Of a stretch of DNA of 64,000 nucleotides, positions 46,835-56,468 are shown in pieces. The position numbers and the translations under genes are program-made. The DNA is from Planococcus kocurii (GTDB taxonomy: Bacteria > Bacillota > Bacilli > Bacillales_A > Planococcaceae): positions 1,232,501 through 1,296,500 of the forward strand of contig NZ_CP013661.2 of assembly GCF_001465835.2 (NCBI RefSeq). The letters run 5' to 3'. Position 1 is the first letter of the stretch, and every line of letters begins with the position of its first letter. The notes under the pieces were generated by a model that was not told where the DNA came from, did no database searches, and saw only the letters and a list, made by a program, of their open reading frames with translations.

Positions 46835-48904
46835 TCACTTCTGAACTTTCACAAGACGTAACGCATTCAAAATAACCAATAGCGTGGCACCCATGTCTGC
46901 AAAAATAGCAATCCACAAAGTTAACCAGCCTGGAATAATTAACAGCAATGCAATAATCTTGAGTCCTAACGCAAAGACGATGTTTTCTTTTATTATACGC
47001 AATGTCTTTCGGCTGAGTCGAATCGTGTAAGGAAGTTTTTCCAAATCGTCCGCCATCAATGCGATGTCCGCTGTTTCAAGTGCAGCATCTGTTCCTGCTC
47101 CACCCATTGCAATACCAATACTTGAAGCCGCTAAAGCCGGTGCATCGTTAATGCCATCTCCGACCATTGCTACTCGCCCATACTGTTTTTGCAGTTCTTT
47201 AATTGCTGATAATTTGTCTTCTGGCATTAATCCTGCTCGGACATCTGTGACGCCGATTTCTGCTGCAATAGCTGTTGCTGTTGCTGGATGATCTCCAGTC
47301 AGCATGATAATTTGGTTGATGCCCATTCCTTTTAGTTTTTCGATAATCGAAGGGCTTTCTGTACGAATAGCGTCGGCTACCGCGATAATGCCGAGCAATA
47401 CCGTTTCTGAAAATACAGCTGTCACAGATTTTCCACTCTCTTGCAGTTTACGCGCTTTTTCAGGAATACGTAAGCCTTTTTCTTCAGCCCAATTTAAACT
47501 GCCGACGTAAAGAACTGTTTCATTAACAGTGGCATATGCACCTTTACCTGTAACGGAATTGAAGTTTTCAGAAGGATATGTGCTTGCTGCTTGTTTTGTG
47601 ATAGCTCTAGCTAACGGATGCTGCGACATTGCTTCTACGGATGCTGCAAGCTTCAACAACTCTTGTCGTTCAATTGCGTCTTGCACTAAAACATCCGTCA
47701 CTTCAGGATACCCTTTCGTTAACGTTCCCGTTTTGTCAAAAGCAACGGCATTAATCCGTCCGGTTTCCTCTAAATGAATACCGCCTTTAATGAGTACTCC
47801 TTGGCGTGCAGCATTGCCGATAGCTGTCACTATCGCAACGGGCGTAGAGACAACCAATGCGCACGGACATCCTACTACAAGTACGGCTAATCCTTGATAC
47901 ACCCAAATTTCCCAGTTACCCGTTAGAAATCCTGGAACTAATGCGACTAAAAAAGCGATGACAATGACTGCTGGTGTGTAGTACTTTGCAAACTGATCGA
48001 TAAATTTCTGAGTCGGTGCTTTTTCAGCTTGTGCTTCTTCGACAAGATGAATGATTTTGGCGATGGTAGTATCTTCGACACGTTTTGTAACCGTGACTTC
48101 AAGTGCTCCTTCTTCATTCATCGTGCCTGCAAAAACTTCATCTCCGACTGTTTTGACTGCAGGAATTGACTCTCCTGTAATCGCTGCCTGATTAACGGCG
48201 GATTGTCCGCGTAGAACAGTTCCATCCATGGCGATCTTTTGTCCCGGTTTAACAATTAGCACGTCTCCTATGCGAATATCTTCTGTATCCAACTCCATCA
48301 GTTCGCCGCCGCGTTGAATGAATGCACGCGCTGGCGCTAAATCCATTAAACTGCGAATCGACTGACGAGCTTTGTTCATAGAGAACGATTCTAACGCTTC
48401 ACTGACAGCGAACAAAAAGACCACTACAGCACCTTCACGCCATTCACCAATAATGACGGCACCAATGATTGCAATCGTCATTAAGGTTTTCATATCGAAC
48501 TGGAAGCCACTGAGATTTTTCAGCCCAGTCCAAAACATATGATAACCACCTATTGCCATAGAACCCGCAAATAACGCAATCGACCAAGGATGCGTTTCGT
48601 CTAGTTGAAACGATACGATAATTCCAGCGATCAATAGCAGTAGTGATAGAACGGTCTCTATCGTCTGGCGTCGTTGGTAGAAAGGAACATGCTTGATCTT
48701 TTGTTTTTCAGGATAGACACGGATATGATCGAAAGCACCTGCTTTTTCAAGCGCTTCGATCGTTACATTCCCATCAATCGTTAGTTTAGACGCACCAAAA
48801 TTCAAATTAACATTTTTGATTTCAGGCAAATTCAAGACATTTTTTTCAAATTTAGCTGCACAGCTAGTACACGATAAATTTTCCAGACGATAGGTTTTAA
48901 CCAA
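46835..48904 (-). CDS. cadA: CadA-type Zn/Cd/Pb-exporting P1B ATPase
   Basis: 689 residues from a TTG at 48904. One HMA domain (LENLSCTSCAAKFEKNV, Cys12/15), transport motif CPCAL, phosphorylation site DKTGTLTKG and hinge GDGINDAPAL. Short loops and a C-terminal KIIALLLIIPGW pattern mark the Zn/Cd group rather than copper. The gene overlaps cadC by eight bases, which identifies the substrate class. Confidence 0.94.
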   Translation of the reverse strand: MVKTYRLENLSCTSCAAKFEKNVLNLPEIKNVNLNFGASKLTIDGNVTIEALEKAGAFDHIRVYPEKQKIKHVPFYQRRQTIETVLSLLLLIAGIIVSFQLDETHPWSIALFAGSMAIGGYHMFWTGLKNLSGFQFDMKTLMTIAIIGAVIIGEWREGAVVVFLFAVSEALESFSMNKARQSIRSLMDLAPARAFIQRGGELMELDTEDIRIGDVLIVKPGQKIAMDGTVLRGQSAVNQAAITGESIPAVKTVGDEVFAGTMNEEGALEVTVTKRVEDTTIAKIIHLVEEAQAEKAPTQKFIDQFAKYYTPAVIVIAFLVALVPGFLTGNWEIWVYQGLAVLVVGCPCALVVSTPVAIVTAIGNAARQGVLIKGGIHLEETGRINAVAFDKTGTLTKGYPEVTDVLVQDAIERQELLKLAASVEAMSQHPLARAITKQAASTYPSENFNSVTGKGAYATVNETVLYVGSLNWAEEKGLRIPEKARKLQESGKSVTAVFSETVLLGIIAVADAIRTESPSIIEKLKGMGINQIIMLTGDHPATATAIAAEIGVTDVRAGLMPEDKLSAIKELQKQYGRVAMVGDGINDAPALAASSIGIAMGGAGTDAALETADIALMADDLEKLPYTIRLSRKTLRIIKENIVFALGLKIIALLLIIPGWLTLWIAIFADMGATLLVILNALRLVKVQK

Positions 48905-49253
48905 TCTCCACACCTTCTTTCGTGTGTTCGTGAGCAATTGTCACCAATTGACGAACATGATCATCAGACAAGGAATAGTAAATTTGTTTTCCTTTGCGCT
49001 CAGATTTCGCCAATGCTCTTTCTCTTAAGTAACGCAAATGATGAGAAGCTGTTGCTGTAGAGGACCCAATGACCGCTGCAATATCACAGACGCACATTTC
49101 CTCTTCTATTGTTAAGGCGTATGCGATACTCAGTCTTGTTTCATCCGCCAGCGCTTTAAATAAGTTCGCTACATCGCTCAGGTCGGTCATACTTTCTTGT
49201 ACACGATCAACAACTTCTGGATGGACCTTCGTCACTTCACACAATTCTTTCAT
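48897..49253 (-). CDS. cadC: CadC-type ArsR-family metal repressor
   Basis: 118 residues. ArsR winged helix with the alpha-3 metal motif EEMCVCDIA (Cys54, Cys56), an N-terminal cysteine (Cys5), and the alpha-5 zinc site Asp97, His99, His110, Glu113, aligned with D101/H103/H114/E117 of S. aureus CadC. The second N-terminal cysteine of S. aureus CadC (Cys11) is missing here. It represses the cad operon until Cd, Pb or Zn binds. Confidence 0.95.
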   Translation of the reverse strand: MKELCEVTKVHPEVVDRVQESMTDLSDVANLFKALADETRLSIAYALTIEEEMCVCDIAAVIGSSTATASHHLRYLRERALAKSERKGKQIYYSLSDDHVRQLVTIAHEHTKEGVEIG

Positions 49254-49267
49254 ACGGCACCTCTTTC

Positions 49268-49287
49268 ATTCAAATAAATGTTTGATT
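49268..49287. promoter_or_regulatory. CadC operator
   Basis: TCAAATAAATGTTTGA (49270-49285) nearly matches the CadC operator of the S. aureus cad operon (TCAAATAAATATTTGA). It lies between the -10 box and the cadC start, over the transcription start. Confidence 0.85.
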
Positions 49288-49296
49288 GTTTCTTTC

Positions 49297-49325
49297 AGTA
49301 TATTCGCTCTAGCAGCGACAGTCAA
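49297..49325 (-). promoter_or_regulatory. Sigma-A promoter of cadC-cadA
   Basis: On the minus strand TTGACT (49320-49325), 17-base spacer, TATACT (49297-49302). Confidence 0.85.
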
Positions 49326-49328
49326 ACG

Positions 49329-49342
49329 TTCATTTGAATGAA
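49329..49342. promoter_or_regulatory. Possible second CadC-type site
   Basis: Palindrome TTCATTTGAATGAA, upstream of the -35 box and sharing CATTTGAATG with the first operator. Confidence 0.5.
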
Positions 49343-49574
49343 TTGTATTTACATACTAAAAAAAAGGTGATACAGTTTTATAGCCTGTTAGTGAACAAAT
49401 TCACTAACTACTACGTTGCTACCCGTTCTAAAGCTGTTAGATAATGAGTGATTTCTCATTAGTTTTCATAAAAAAGATGAGGTATGGAGTCAACCCACTA
49501 AGACTTTTAATAGAAACAGTTGATTTTCAACAGCCTGGATCAAGGAAAATTATAATAGAAGGAAGTGAACATTT

Positions 49575-51041
49575 TTGAATACACTATCTTATAAAGAACA
49601 ATGGTTCGGCAATATCCGCGGAGACGTTTTGGCCGGAATTGTTGTCGCACTTGCACTTATTCCGGAAGCGATTGCTTTCTCAATCATCGCGGGTGTCGAT
49701 CCGATGGTTGGTTTATACGCTTCGTTTTCAATTTCCGTCATCATCGCTTTTGTCGGTGGACGGCCAGGTATGATTTCGGCAGCAACGGGAGCTATGGCAC
49801 TCGCTATGGTCTTGCTAGTTCGTGATCATGGTCTGGACTATTTACTAGCCGCCACCGTGCTGACGGGTGTGTTGCAGTTAATTTTTGGTCTTTTAAAAGT
49901 TGCCCGTTTTATGAAATTTATCCCACGGGCTGTCATGATTGGTTTTGTCAACTCGTTAGCGATTTTGATTTTCATGGCACAAGTACCGTTTATTTTCGGC
50001 ATTAATGCGTTGACTTACGTTTTTGTTGGCGTTACGTTGGCGATTGTTTATATTTTGCCTCGTTTTTTCACAGCTATTCCAGCACCTTTGATTGCAATTC
50101 TTGTCTTGACAGGTGTTGTTATATACAGTGGAATCGATATGCAAAATGTCGGTAGTCTTGGTACCATTTCACAAACATTGCCAAGCTTCTTTATCCCGAG
50201 CGTACCATTTAATTTCGAAACTTTACAAATTATTTTCCCAACTGCATTGGCACTTTCCGTTATCGGTTTGCTCGAGTCTTTATTAACTGCGTCGATTATT
50301 GATGATGCAACAGAAACTGGATCTGATAAAAACCAAGAAGCACGGGGACAAGGCATTGCAAACATTATTACTGGCTTTTTCGGTGGAATGGCAGGTTGTG
50401 CGATGATCGGACAATCAGGCATTAACGTTCAGTCTGGAGGACGTGGACGATTGTCAAGCTTTGTTGCTGGGGCCTTCCTAATGTTCCTCATTATCGTTTT
50501 GGGCAATTGGGTTGTCCAAATTCCAATGCCTGTTCTAGCTGGCATTATGGTAATGGTTTGCATCGGTACTTTTGACTGGAGTTCGTTCAAGTATTTAGCG
50601 ACAGCTCCAAAAGCGGATGCCATCGTTATGTTGTTAACAGTTGTTGTTGTTGTTTATACACATGATTTATCAAAAGGTGTATTTGCCGGTGTTATTTTAA
50701 GCGCTATGTTGTTTGCCGCTAAAATTTCTAAGGTCGAAGTGCGTAAAGAAGGATTAGAATCCAATGTGTCGAATAGATATACCATACATGGACAATTATT
50801 TTTCGCTTCTTCACAAGATTTTGTTTCTGCATTCGACAAAGTTGAAGCTTCTGAACAAGTTGTATTGGACTTTTCGGATGCAACAGTATGGGACGACTCA
50901 GGCGTTGGAGCAATCGACCGGGTCATGAACAAACTGCAAGCACAAGGACAGTCTGTTGAGATTGTCGGGTTAAATGCTTCAAGTCAAAAGCTTGTAGACA
51001 AACTAGCAACCTTCAGTACTGCAAGTAAAGGCACATCATAA
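49575..51041 (+). CDS. SulP-family anion transporter with STAS domain
   Basis: 488 residues, TTG start at 49575 after AAGGAAGTG. About eleven membrane segments with the SulP signature ([62 protein letters not shown]), then a C-terminal STAS domain (about 395-488, [20 protein letters not shown]). It transports sulfate, bicarbonate or another anion. It is followed by uspA after 12 bases. Confidence 0.92.
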   Translation: MNTLSYKEQWFGNIRGDVLAGIVVALALIPEAIAFSIIAGVDPMVGLYASFSISVIIAFVGGRPGMISAATGAMALAMVLLVRDHGLDYLLAATVLTGVLQLIFGLLKVARFMKFIPRAVMIGFVNSLAILIFMAQVPFIFGINALTYVFVGVTLAIVYILPRFFTAIPAPLIAILVLTGVVIYSGIDMQNVGSLGTISQTLPSFFIPSVPFNFETLQIIFPTALALSVIGLLESLLTASIIDDATETGSDKNQEARGQGIANIITGFFGGMAGCAMIGQSGINVQSGGRGRLSSFVAGAFLMFLIIVLGNWVVQIPMPVLAGIMVMVCIGTFDWSSFKYLATAPKADAIVMLLTVVVVVYTHDLSKGVFAGVILSAMLFAAKISKVEVRKEGLESNVSNRYTIHGQLFFASSQDFVSAFDKVEASEQVVLDFSDATVWDDSGVGAIDRVMNKLQAQGQSVEIVGLNASSQKLVDKLATFSTASKGTS

Positions 51042-51053
51042 GGAGGATGCTTT

Positions 51054-51473
51054 ATGTATGAGAAAATTTTAGTGGCAGCAGATGGCTCGGATCATTCAAA
51101 ACGAGCTGCTCATGAAGCCGTCAGAATGGCCAAAACTAATCCACAGGCTTTTGTCACTTTGCTTTATGTCATCGATTACGAAAAAGCACGGACAGAAATT
51201 CTTCATGGCCAAAGCAGCGACGAAGTTCATTTGGAACGTCGTAAGCATCTAGTACCACTCGAAGAAATCTTCCGGTCTGCTGGTATTAACTTTGAAACGA
51301 AGACGCTTCACGGTGTTCCTGGACCAACCATCGTCAAACATGCTAATGAGACTGGTTACGATGTCGTCTTGATCGGCAGCCGCGGATTAAACACATTGCA
51401 AGAAATGGTACTTGGCAGCGTCAGCCATAAAGTGGCTAAACGCGTTGAGGCACCCGTTATTATCGTCAAATAA
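51054..51473 (+). CDS. Universal stress protein (UspA family)
   Basis: 139 residues, ATP-binding type: KILVAADGSDHSKRAAHEAVR at the N-terminus and the GSRGLNTLQEMVLGSVSHKV loop (G-2x-G-9x-G-S). It shares a transcript with the SulP gene, AGGAGG upstream, so it may modulate that transporter. Confidence 0.92.
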   Translation: MYEKILVAADGSDHSKRAAHEAVRMAKTNPQAFVTLLYVIDYEKARTEILHGQSSDEVHLERRKHLVPLEEIFRSAGINFETKTLHGVPGPTIVKHANETGYDVVLIGSRGLNTLQEMVLGSVSHKVAKRVEAPVIIVK

Positions 51474-51487
51474 ATTTAGCTACTTAA

Positions 51488-51526
51488 TAAAAGATCCCTT
51501 TGCGATTTTCGCAAAGGGATCTTTTA
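51488..51526. terminator. Bidirectional terminator, uspA / crcB
   Basis: Stem AAAAGATCCCTTTGCGA/TCGCAAAGGGATCTTTT with three-base loop. Confidence 0.95.
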
Positions 51527-51856
51527 AAGCATGTAACCATAGCCTAAGCTAAACAGCACAACTCCACTGACTACAGTGAGTAAAACGTAGCCGCCGCCTG
51601 TTAACCATTTGCCGTCCTCTAAATCTTTTACAACATCCAAAGCCATCGTTGAAAACGTTGTAAAAGCTCCAAGAAATCCAGTAATCCAAAAAACCGACAA
51701 ATTGCCGCTGCCTATAAATAGACCAAGTACCAATGAACCAATAGTGTTAACTAGCCAAGTTGCGACTTTTGGCTGCCATAATCGACTTTCAACCAATAAG
51801 TAAAATACGTAACGCGTGATTGCTCCTAAAAATCCACCAATTGCGATACCGATCAT
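51524..51856 (-). CDS. crcB: CrcB/Fluc fluoride channel subunit (second)
   Basis: 110 residues from the ATG at 51856 (MIGIAIGGFLGAITRYVFYLL); the ATG overlaps the other crcB gene's end by four bases. Four membrane segments with GFLGAFTTFSTMALD. Fluc channels let fluoride leave the cytoplasm; paired genes encode subunits of opposite topology that form a heterodimer. Confidence 0.92.
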   Translation of the reverse strand: MIGIAIGGFLGAITRYVFYLLVESRLWQPKVATWLVNTIGSLVLGLFIGSGNLSVFWITGFLGAFTTFSTMALDVVKDLEDGKWLTGGGYVLLTVVSGVVLFSLGYGYML

Positions 51857-52206
51857 GACGGTACTCCTTTTCGACCAGTCCACAGACCTGCTCCTGCTGC
51901 TGCAATGCATGCAACTGTCATCGTCATAGCAAAAACCAAGCCCCACCAGATAGACGACTCTAGCTGGTGGAACCAGTCAGCTGAAAATGCTGAAAACGTC
52001 GTAAACGACCCTAACAACCCGGTTGATATCAATAACCTCAGCTCTGCCGATTTCCGAGTTAATCGAACAGCCGCTAGTCCAATTAAAAAGCTACCCGCTA
52101 TATTGACAAGCCAAAGACCCAATCCTTCTGCGACCGCCATGTATATGCTTGCACGCAAAAGCGATCCGATCATTCCGCCAAGCCCTACCGCCAGTATTCT
52201 TTTCAT
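51853..52206 (-). CDS. crcB: CrcB/Fluc fluoride channel subunit (first)
   Basis: 117 residues, four membrane segments, GGMIGSLLRASIY and GLLGSFTTFSAFSADWF. It pairs with the next gene. I see no fluoride riboswitch: only 36 bases separate it from the acylase gene upstream. Confidence 0.92.
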   Translation of the reverse strand: MKRILAVGLGGMIGSLLRASIYMAVAEGLGLWLVNIAGSFLIGLAAVRLTRKSAELRLLISTGLLGSFTTFSAFSADWFHQLESSIWWGLVFAMTMTVACIAAAGAGLWTGRKGVPS

Positions 52207-52242
52207 TTCAACCGCCTCGCATCTGTTTTCTTCCAGTATAAC

Positions 52243-54609
52243 TTATTCAGCTTTTAATATTAATATCGATCCTTCCACGTCATCGATGATTTCGGTTTCG
52301 TGGAAATCCCCTTCAGCCCAATCGTCCACTTGGTTATGGAAGTAATCCGATTTCAAATGCCCACTCAGTCCAGGACCTACAATATGATAAGCGCTCGATA
52401 AATCCGCAAGATCTGCTACAAAACGCCACGATGCTCCGTGATCAACATTACCTTCTGGCGTAGATGCCGCAGCTTGCACGGTAATATTAGAACCTCCAAT
52501 TGGCACGGGATCTGGATTAAGAAATTCAGCAAAAATTGGAGATGCACTTGCTAGTGGATGTGGGAAAGTTAATTGATGTTGCTCTCCCCAGTTCCAATCA
52601 GCCAAGTCCGTCCCTTGTTCATCTTCAATTTCAGTAACCGCTGTCTCTAATGAATCCACAAGCCATTTTTCCACACCGCCGTATTCCGTTACCCAAACGC
52701 CTTCTTTCCCAGCAAATGCATTGCGCATCATTTCATCCGTGATGTGATTTTTTCCATCCAACATTTTAAAAACGTCTTTCGGAAACTCTTCGGCAAGCAA
52801 AGTCTCCGGTAATTGCTTAATCCATTTATGGAATACTAAAGGCGCAGCCTGTTCTTTACTATCAACTTGGTCCCACTCTTCGAGCATTGTCAATACTTCA
52901 TCGTAGTCATCCGTTTTACTACGTACCGTAGCAATCATATCCGCTAAAAATTCAGCGGCGTATAAATTCTTCTGGTCCATCTGCAAATCCATCATATCCT
53001 GTGCTGTCAATTCATCTGATGCTTCTAGCACCTCCGCAATCCGTTCATAACGATACGGTTGCGCCCAGAAATCAGTAATGTGATAAGGATAAGCATTGTC
53101 AATCACTTCATTATTCGCTGTCGCAATAAACCCTTCTTCTGGATTGACCGATCGTGGCAGCTCATCAAAAGGTATATAGCCTTCCCAGCCGTAGTCAGCT
53201 GAATCTCCCGGAACTGGCAATTGTCCATCTCCTGATTTTCGGATAGGAATCCGACCATTTGCTTTATAGGCGATTGTTCCATCTGTGGAAGCGAAGACAA
53301 AGTTTTGCGCAGGTGCTTGAAAATCTTCTAGCGCCAGTTCGAATTCTTCCCAATTGGATGCTTTATTGAAATTTAGTACTGCTTGTAATTCAAGTGTCGG
53401 CTCAAGAGCTGTCCACTGCATGGAAAAGACCGCTCCTGCCTGTTCTTTATCGTACAGTATATTCGAAACAACAGGACCATGCCTTGTCACCAACACTTCA
53501 AAGTCTTCCGTTTCTCCGTCTTTCACCTTGATGGGCTCTTTCCTTACTTCTGCTTGTTCCCATGCTCCTTCATAACGAAACTGTGTCGGATTTTCAGGAT
53601 TGGGTGTTTCGATATAAAGGTCCTGGACATCCGGTCCAACATTAGTAACACCCCAAGCAATTTCTTCATTGTGACCAAGAATAATTCCCGGAATACCAGC
53701 AAAAATAACTCCACTTACATTTTGTTTAGGTGATTCTAAATGCATCTGGTACCAAATAGACGGAGTACTAAGACCAAGATGCGGATCATCTGCGAGCAAA
53801 GGTTTACCACTCGCTGTTTTGTCACCTGACACCACCCAGTTGTTGCTACCGTTAAATTCAGGTGGAATCACAGAAGTGTCGAATTCACCGGCTACTTTGA
53901 CTGACTGTTGTTTATTTGCCGCCAAAATTGCCGGTGCGTTTTCAGGGTATTGGATAAATAACTCGCGTGCTTTGTCTTCTGGAAATTCGTTCAATGCCCA
54001 GTGGCGAACAGCAAGTGTGTTCCAATGTCCTCCAAGATCATAAGCCATGAATTTGCCGATTGTCAGCGAATCTACTGTTGTCCACTCGGTAGGTTCATAA
54101 CCGAGAAGCGCAAATTCAAAACTCAAATCACCATTTTCTTTTGCCTCTTCCATATAAGCATTGACGCCTTCTGTATACCATTCTAGTACTTGCTTAGCTT
54201 CTGCATCGTAGCCTTCCCAAGATTTTTCAGCAGCATCTCGCAAACTAAAAGTTCGGAAAAACTTATCGGTATCGACTGCATCTGCTCCGATTACTTCTGC
54301 CAATTGCCCACTCGCTTGTCTGCGCGATAAATCCATTTGGAACATCCGGTCCTGCGCCTGCACATACCCTTGCGCCCGGTAAAGATCTGCGTCTGTGTCT
54401 GCCTGTATATGAGGAACTCCAATTTCATCGCGTGTAACTGTTGCATCGGTATCCAATATAGCTACTGCCACTTGTCCTTCAATAACAGGCTTAGACTTGG
54501 TTATGTAAACGTTTACAAATATGAGTGCTGCTACCGCCACTGTGACAAGAACACCCAGAACACCTAAAAGCCATTTAAGCCACGTCTTTCTTTTCACTTT
54601 TTTCTCCAT
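52243..54609 (-). CDS. Penicillin-acylase family N-terminal-nucleophile hydrolase
   Basis: 788 residues. An N-terminal membrane anchor (WLKWLLGVLGVLVTVAVAALIFV), an alpha chain with TVTRDEIGVPHIQADTDADLYRAQGY, a linker, and the beta chain starting at the nucleophile Ser (about residue 254) in NGSNNWVVSGD; DPHLGL follows. Such enzymes self-cleave and act outside the cell on amides, such as N-acyl homoserine lactones or penicillins. The substrate is unknown. Confidence 0.93.
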   Translation of the reverse strand: MEKKVKRKTWLKWLLGVLGVLVTVAVAALIFVNVYITKSKPVIEGQVAVAILDTDATVTRDEIGVPHIQADTDADLYRAQGYVQAQDRMFQMDLSRRQASGQLAEVIGADAVDTDKFFRTFSLRDAAEKSWEGYDAEAKQVLEWYTEGVNAYMEEAKENGDLSFEFALLGYEPTEWTTVDSLTIGKFMAYDLGGHWNTLAVRHWALNEFPEDKARELFIQYPENAPAILAANKQQSVKVAGEFDTSVIPPEFNGSNNWVVSGDKTASGKPLLADDPHLGLSTPSIWYQMHLESPKQNVSGVIFAGIPGIILGHNEEIAWGVTNVGPDVQDLYIETPNPENPTQFRYEGAWEQAEVRKEPIKVKDGETEDFEVLVTRHGPVVSNILYDKEQAGAVFSMQWTALEPTLELQAVLNFNKASNWEEFELALEDFQAPAQNFVFASTDGTIAYKANGRIPIRKSGDGQLPVPGDSADYGWEGYIPFDELPRSVNPEEGFIATANNEVIDNAYPYHITDFWAQPYRYERIAEVLEASDELTAQDMMDLQMDQKNLYAAEFLADMIATVRSKTDDYDEVLTMLEEWDQVDSKEQAAPLVFHKWIKQLPETLLAEEFPKDVFKMLDGKNHITDEMMRNAFAGKEGVWVTEYGGVEKWLVDSLETAVTEIEDEQGTDLADWNWGEQHQLTFPHPLASASPIFAEFLNPDPVPIGGSNITVQAAASTPEGNVDHGASWRFVADLADLSSAYHIVGPGLSGHLKSDYFHNQVDDWAEGDFHETEIIDDVEGSILILKAE

Positions 54610-54736
54610 TAACTTTCCTCCTCTTTCTTATCGTACTTCATTCGACTAGCGAAGGAAAAATACCTTTTTTCTAAAAAATCCTGCGCTCAGTTACCCGCTC
54701 TAAAGAGGCTGCGAAGTCTTTCTTGTATTTTACACC

Positions 54737-54766
54737 TAAAAAAAATGCCCCTTTTAAGGGACATCC
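54737..54766 (-). terminator. Terminator after murB
   Basis: Minus-strand stem ATGTCCCTT/AGGGGCAT with T tract. Confidence 0.85.
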
Positions 54767-54772
54767 GACAAA

Positions 54773-55690
54773 TCAAGTTCGATCTTCTCCTACAATCTTC
54801 ACTTCAAGTTCTAAATCAATACCGAATTTTTCCATAACAGTTGTTTTAACCATCTCAATTGTCTGGATATAATCGTTGGCTGAGGCATTGTCTTTATTAA
54901 CAATAAACCCTGCATGTTTAGTAGAAACTTCCGCACCGCCAAACCCTCGTCCTTGCAAGCCGCTATCTTGAATTAACTTTCCTGCAAAATTACCAGGCGG
55001 TCGTTTAAAGACACTGCCTGCGGAAGGAAATTCCAACGGTTGTTTCGTTTCACGCTGATACGTCAATTCACTCATTTTGGCATCAATAACCGTTTGTTTA
55101 CCCACCTCTAATTCAAATTCAGCAGACAACACGTAAAATCCTTCTTTTGTAATAATGCTCTTTCGATAACCAAGACCTAAATCGTCCTTAGACAACACCC
55201 GTTTTTCTCCTTCTTTCGAAAGAACTGTTGCTTGAACGATAATATCTTTAATTTCTCCGCCATAAGCACCGGCATTCATCGCCATGGCTCCACCGATAGA
55301 ACCTGGGATTCCACAAGCAAATTCAAATCCTGTCAGTTGTTTTGCTGCAGCGGTTTTTGATACCTGTTTAATATTTGCTCCACCTTGAGCATAAACTTTC
55401 GTACCTTCTATATGGATCGTTTGTAAACTCTTTAAAGTTAGAACGATGCCACGAAACCCTCCATCTCGAACGACCATATTTGATCCATTTCCAAGAAGTA
55501 ATAAAGGGATATTATTTGTATATGCGTATTTCACTGTAAATGCAGTTTCATCTTCAGTCGTTGGTGCCACAAAGATATCAGCTGGCCCACCCATTTTAGT
55601 TAATGTATGAAGGTGTAGCGGTTCATCCATTTTAACGTGATCATCTGCTAAAAAAACACGCAAATCTACCAACCATTGTTCTTTCGTCAT
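54773..55690 (-). CDS. murB: UDP-N-acetylenolpyruvoylglucosamine reductase MurB
   Basis: 305 residues, type II MurB (no tyrosine loop). FAD-binding: LLLLGNGSNMVVRDGGFRG and FACGIPGSIGGAMAMNAGAYGG; proton donor Ser in FPSAGSVFKRPPGNFAGKLIQ; C-terminal HAGFIVNKDNAS. It makes UDP-MurNAc. It is a single gene here, apart from other mur genes. Confidence 0.96.
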   Translation of the reverse strand: MTKEQWLVDLRVFLADDHVKMDEPLHLHTLTKMGGPADIFVAPTTEDETAFTVKYAYTNNIPLLLLGNGSNMVVRDGGFRGIVLTLKSLQTIHIEGTKVYAQGGANIKQVSKTAAAKQLTGFEFACGIPGSIGGAMAMNAGAYGGEIKDIIVQATVLSKEGEKRVLSKDDLGLGYRKSIITKEGFYVLSAEFELEVGKQTVIDAKMSELTYQRETKQPLEFPSAGSVFKRPPGNFAGKLIQDSGLQGRGFGGAEVSTKHAGFIVNKDNASANDYIQTIEMVKTTVMEKFGIDLELEVKIVGEDRT

Positions 55691-55891
55691 CTAAAGCAAA
55701 TCCCTTCTAAACTTATAGCTTCTACTAGTATCTAATTTTCAGCCTGATTTGACAAGCAATATAACAAAGTTCAGGTCAAAAGTCCAATTAAACATTCTCT
55801 CGAATCTGAGACTTGTTCATCAAAAACGATTGACTTTGAAATTTGATGAGGCTATATTTAGGGTTGTAAGTCGGACCAGGAGGTAGTTGAT

Positions 55892-56413
55892 TTGAAAAAG
55901 TGGACGATCGACGCAACACATTCAGAAATTAGCTTTTCTGTAAAACACATGATGATCTCGAATATAAAAGGTTCTTTCACTTCTTATGAAGCAAACGTTG
56001 AAGCCAATGAAGAAAATTTGCAGGGTGCATCAATCGACTTTAAAATCGATGTCGCCAGCATCAACACCAATAACTCAGACCGCGACCAACATCTTCTTTC
56101 CGCTGACTTTTTCAACGCTGAGCAATTTCCACACATCACATTTACCGCTAATGACATTGTAAAAAAAGACAACGATTATGAATTAACTGGTGACTTCACC
56201 ATGAAAAACATCACACGACCAACTACTTTCAAAGTAGCGTACGGCGGCAAAGGTACCAACTTATGGGGCAACGAAATAGTAGCATTTACCGTAGCCGGAA
56301 AAATAAATCGCCAAGACTTCGGTCTAACGTGGAACCAGGCGCTTGAAGCAGGTGGCGTGATGGTCGGTGAAGACATCAAAATCACATTGGAATTACAAGG
56401 CACTCCCGCTTAA
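55892..56413 (+). CDS. YceI-like lipid-binding protein
   Basis: 173 residues, TTG start at 55892, eight bases after AGGAGG. The YceI lipocalin-like beta barrel: WTIDATHSEISFSVKHMMIS, GSFTSYEANV, and FGLTWNQALEAGGVMVGEDIKI. No signal peptide, so it is cytoplasmic, unlike E. coli YceI. It may bind isoprenoid lipids. Confidence 0.92.
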   Translation: MKKWTIDATHSEISFSVKHMMISNIKGSFTSYEANVEANEENLQGASIDFKIDVASINTNNSDRDQHLLSADFFNAEQFPHITFTANDIVKKDNDYELTGDFTMKNITRPTTFKVAYGGKGTNLWGNEIVAFTVAGKINRQDFGLTWNQALEAGGVMVGEDIKITLELQGTPA

Positions 56414-56422
56414 AAAGCCCAG

Positions 56423-56462
56423 TAAAAAGCAGTGAGAGGATTTTTCCTCTCACTGCTTTTTA
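56423..56462 (+). terminator. Terminator after the YceI gene
   Basis: Near-perfect stem AAAAAGCAGTGAGAGGA/TCCTCTCACTGCTTTTT. Confidence 0.95.
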
Positions 56463-56468
56463 CGTGTT

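Larger units (their letters stand above)
49254..49574. other. Divergent control region, cadC / sulP
   Basis: 321 gene-free bases. The left part holds the cadC promoter and operators (49268-49342); the rest is AT-rich leader of the sulP transcript with no motif I can name. Confidence 0.7.

Noticed and set aside
52207-52242. Fluoride riboswitch before crcB
   Set aside because: Only 36 bases lie between the genes, and no aptamer pattern is seen.
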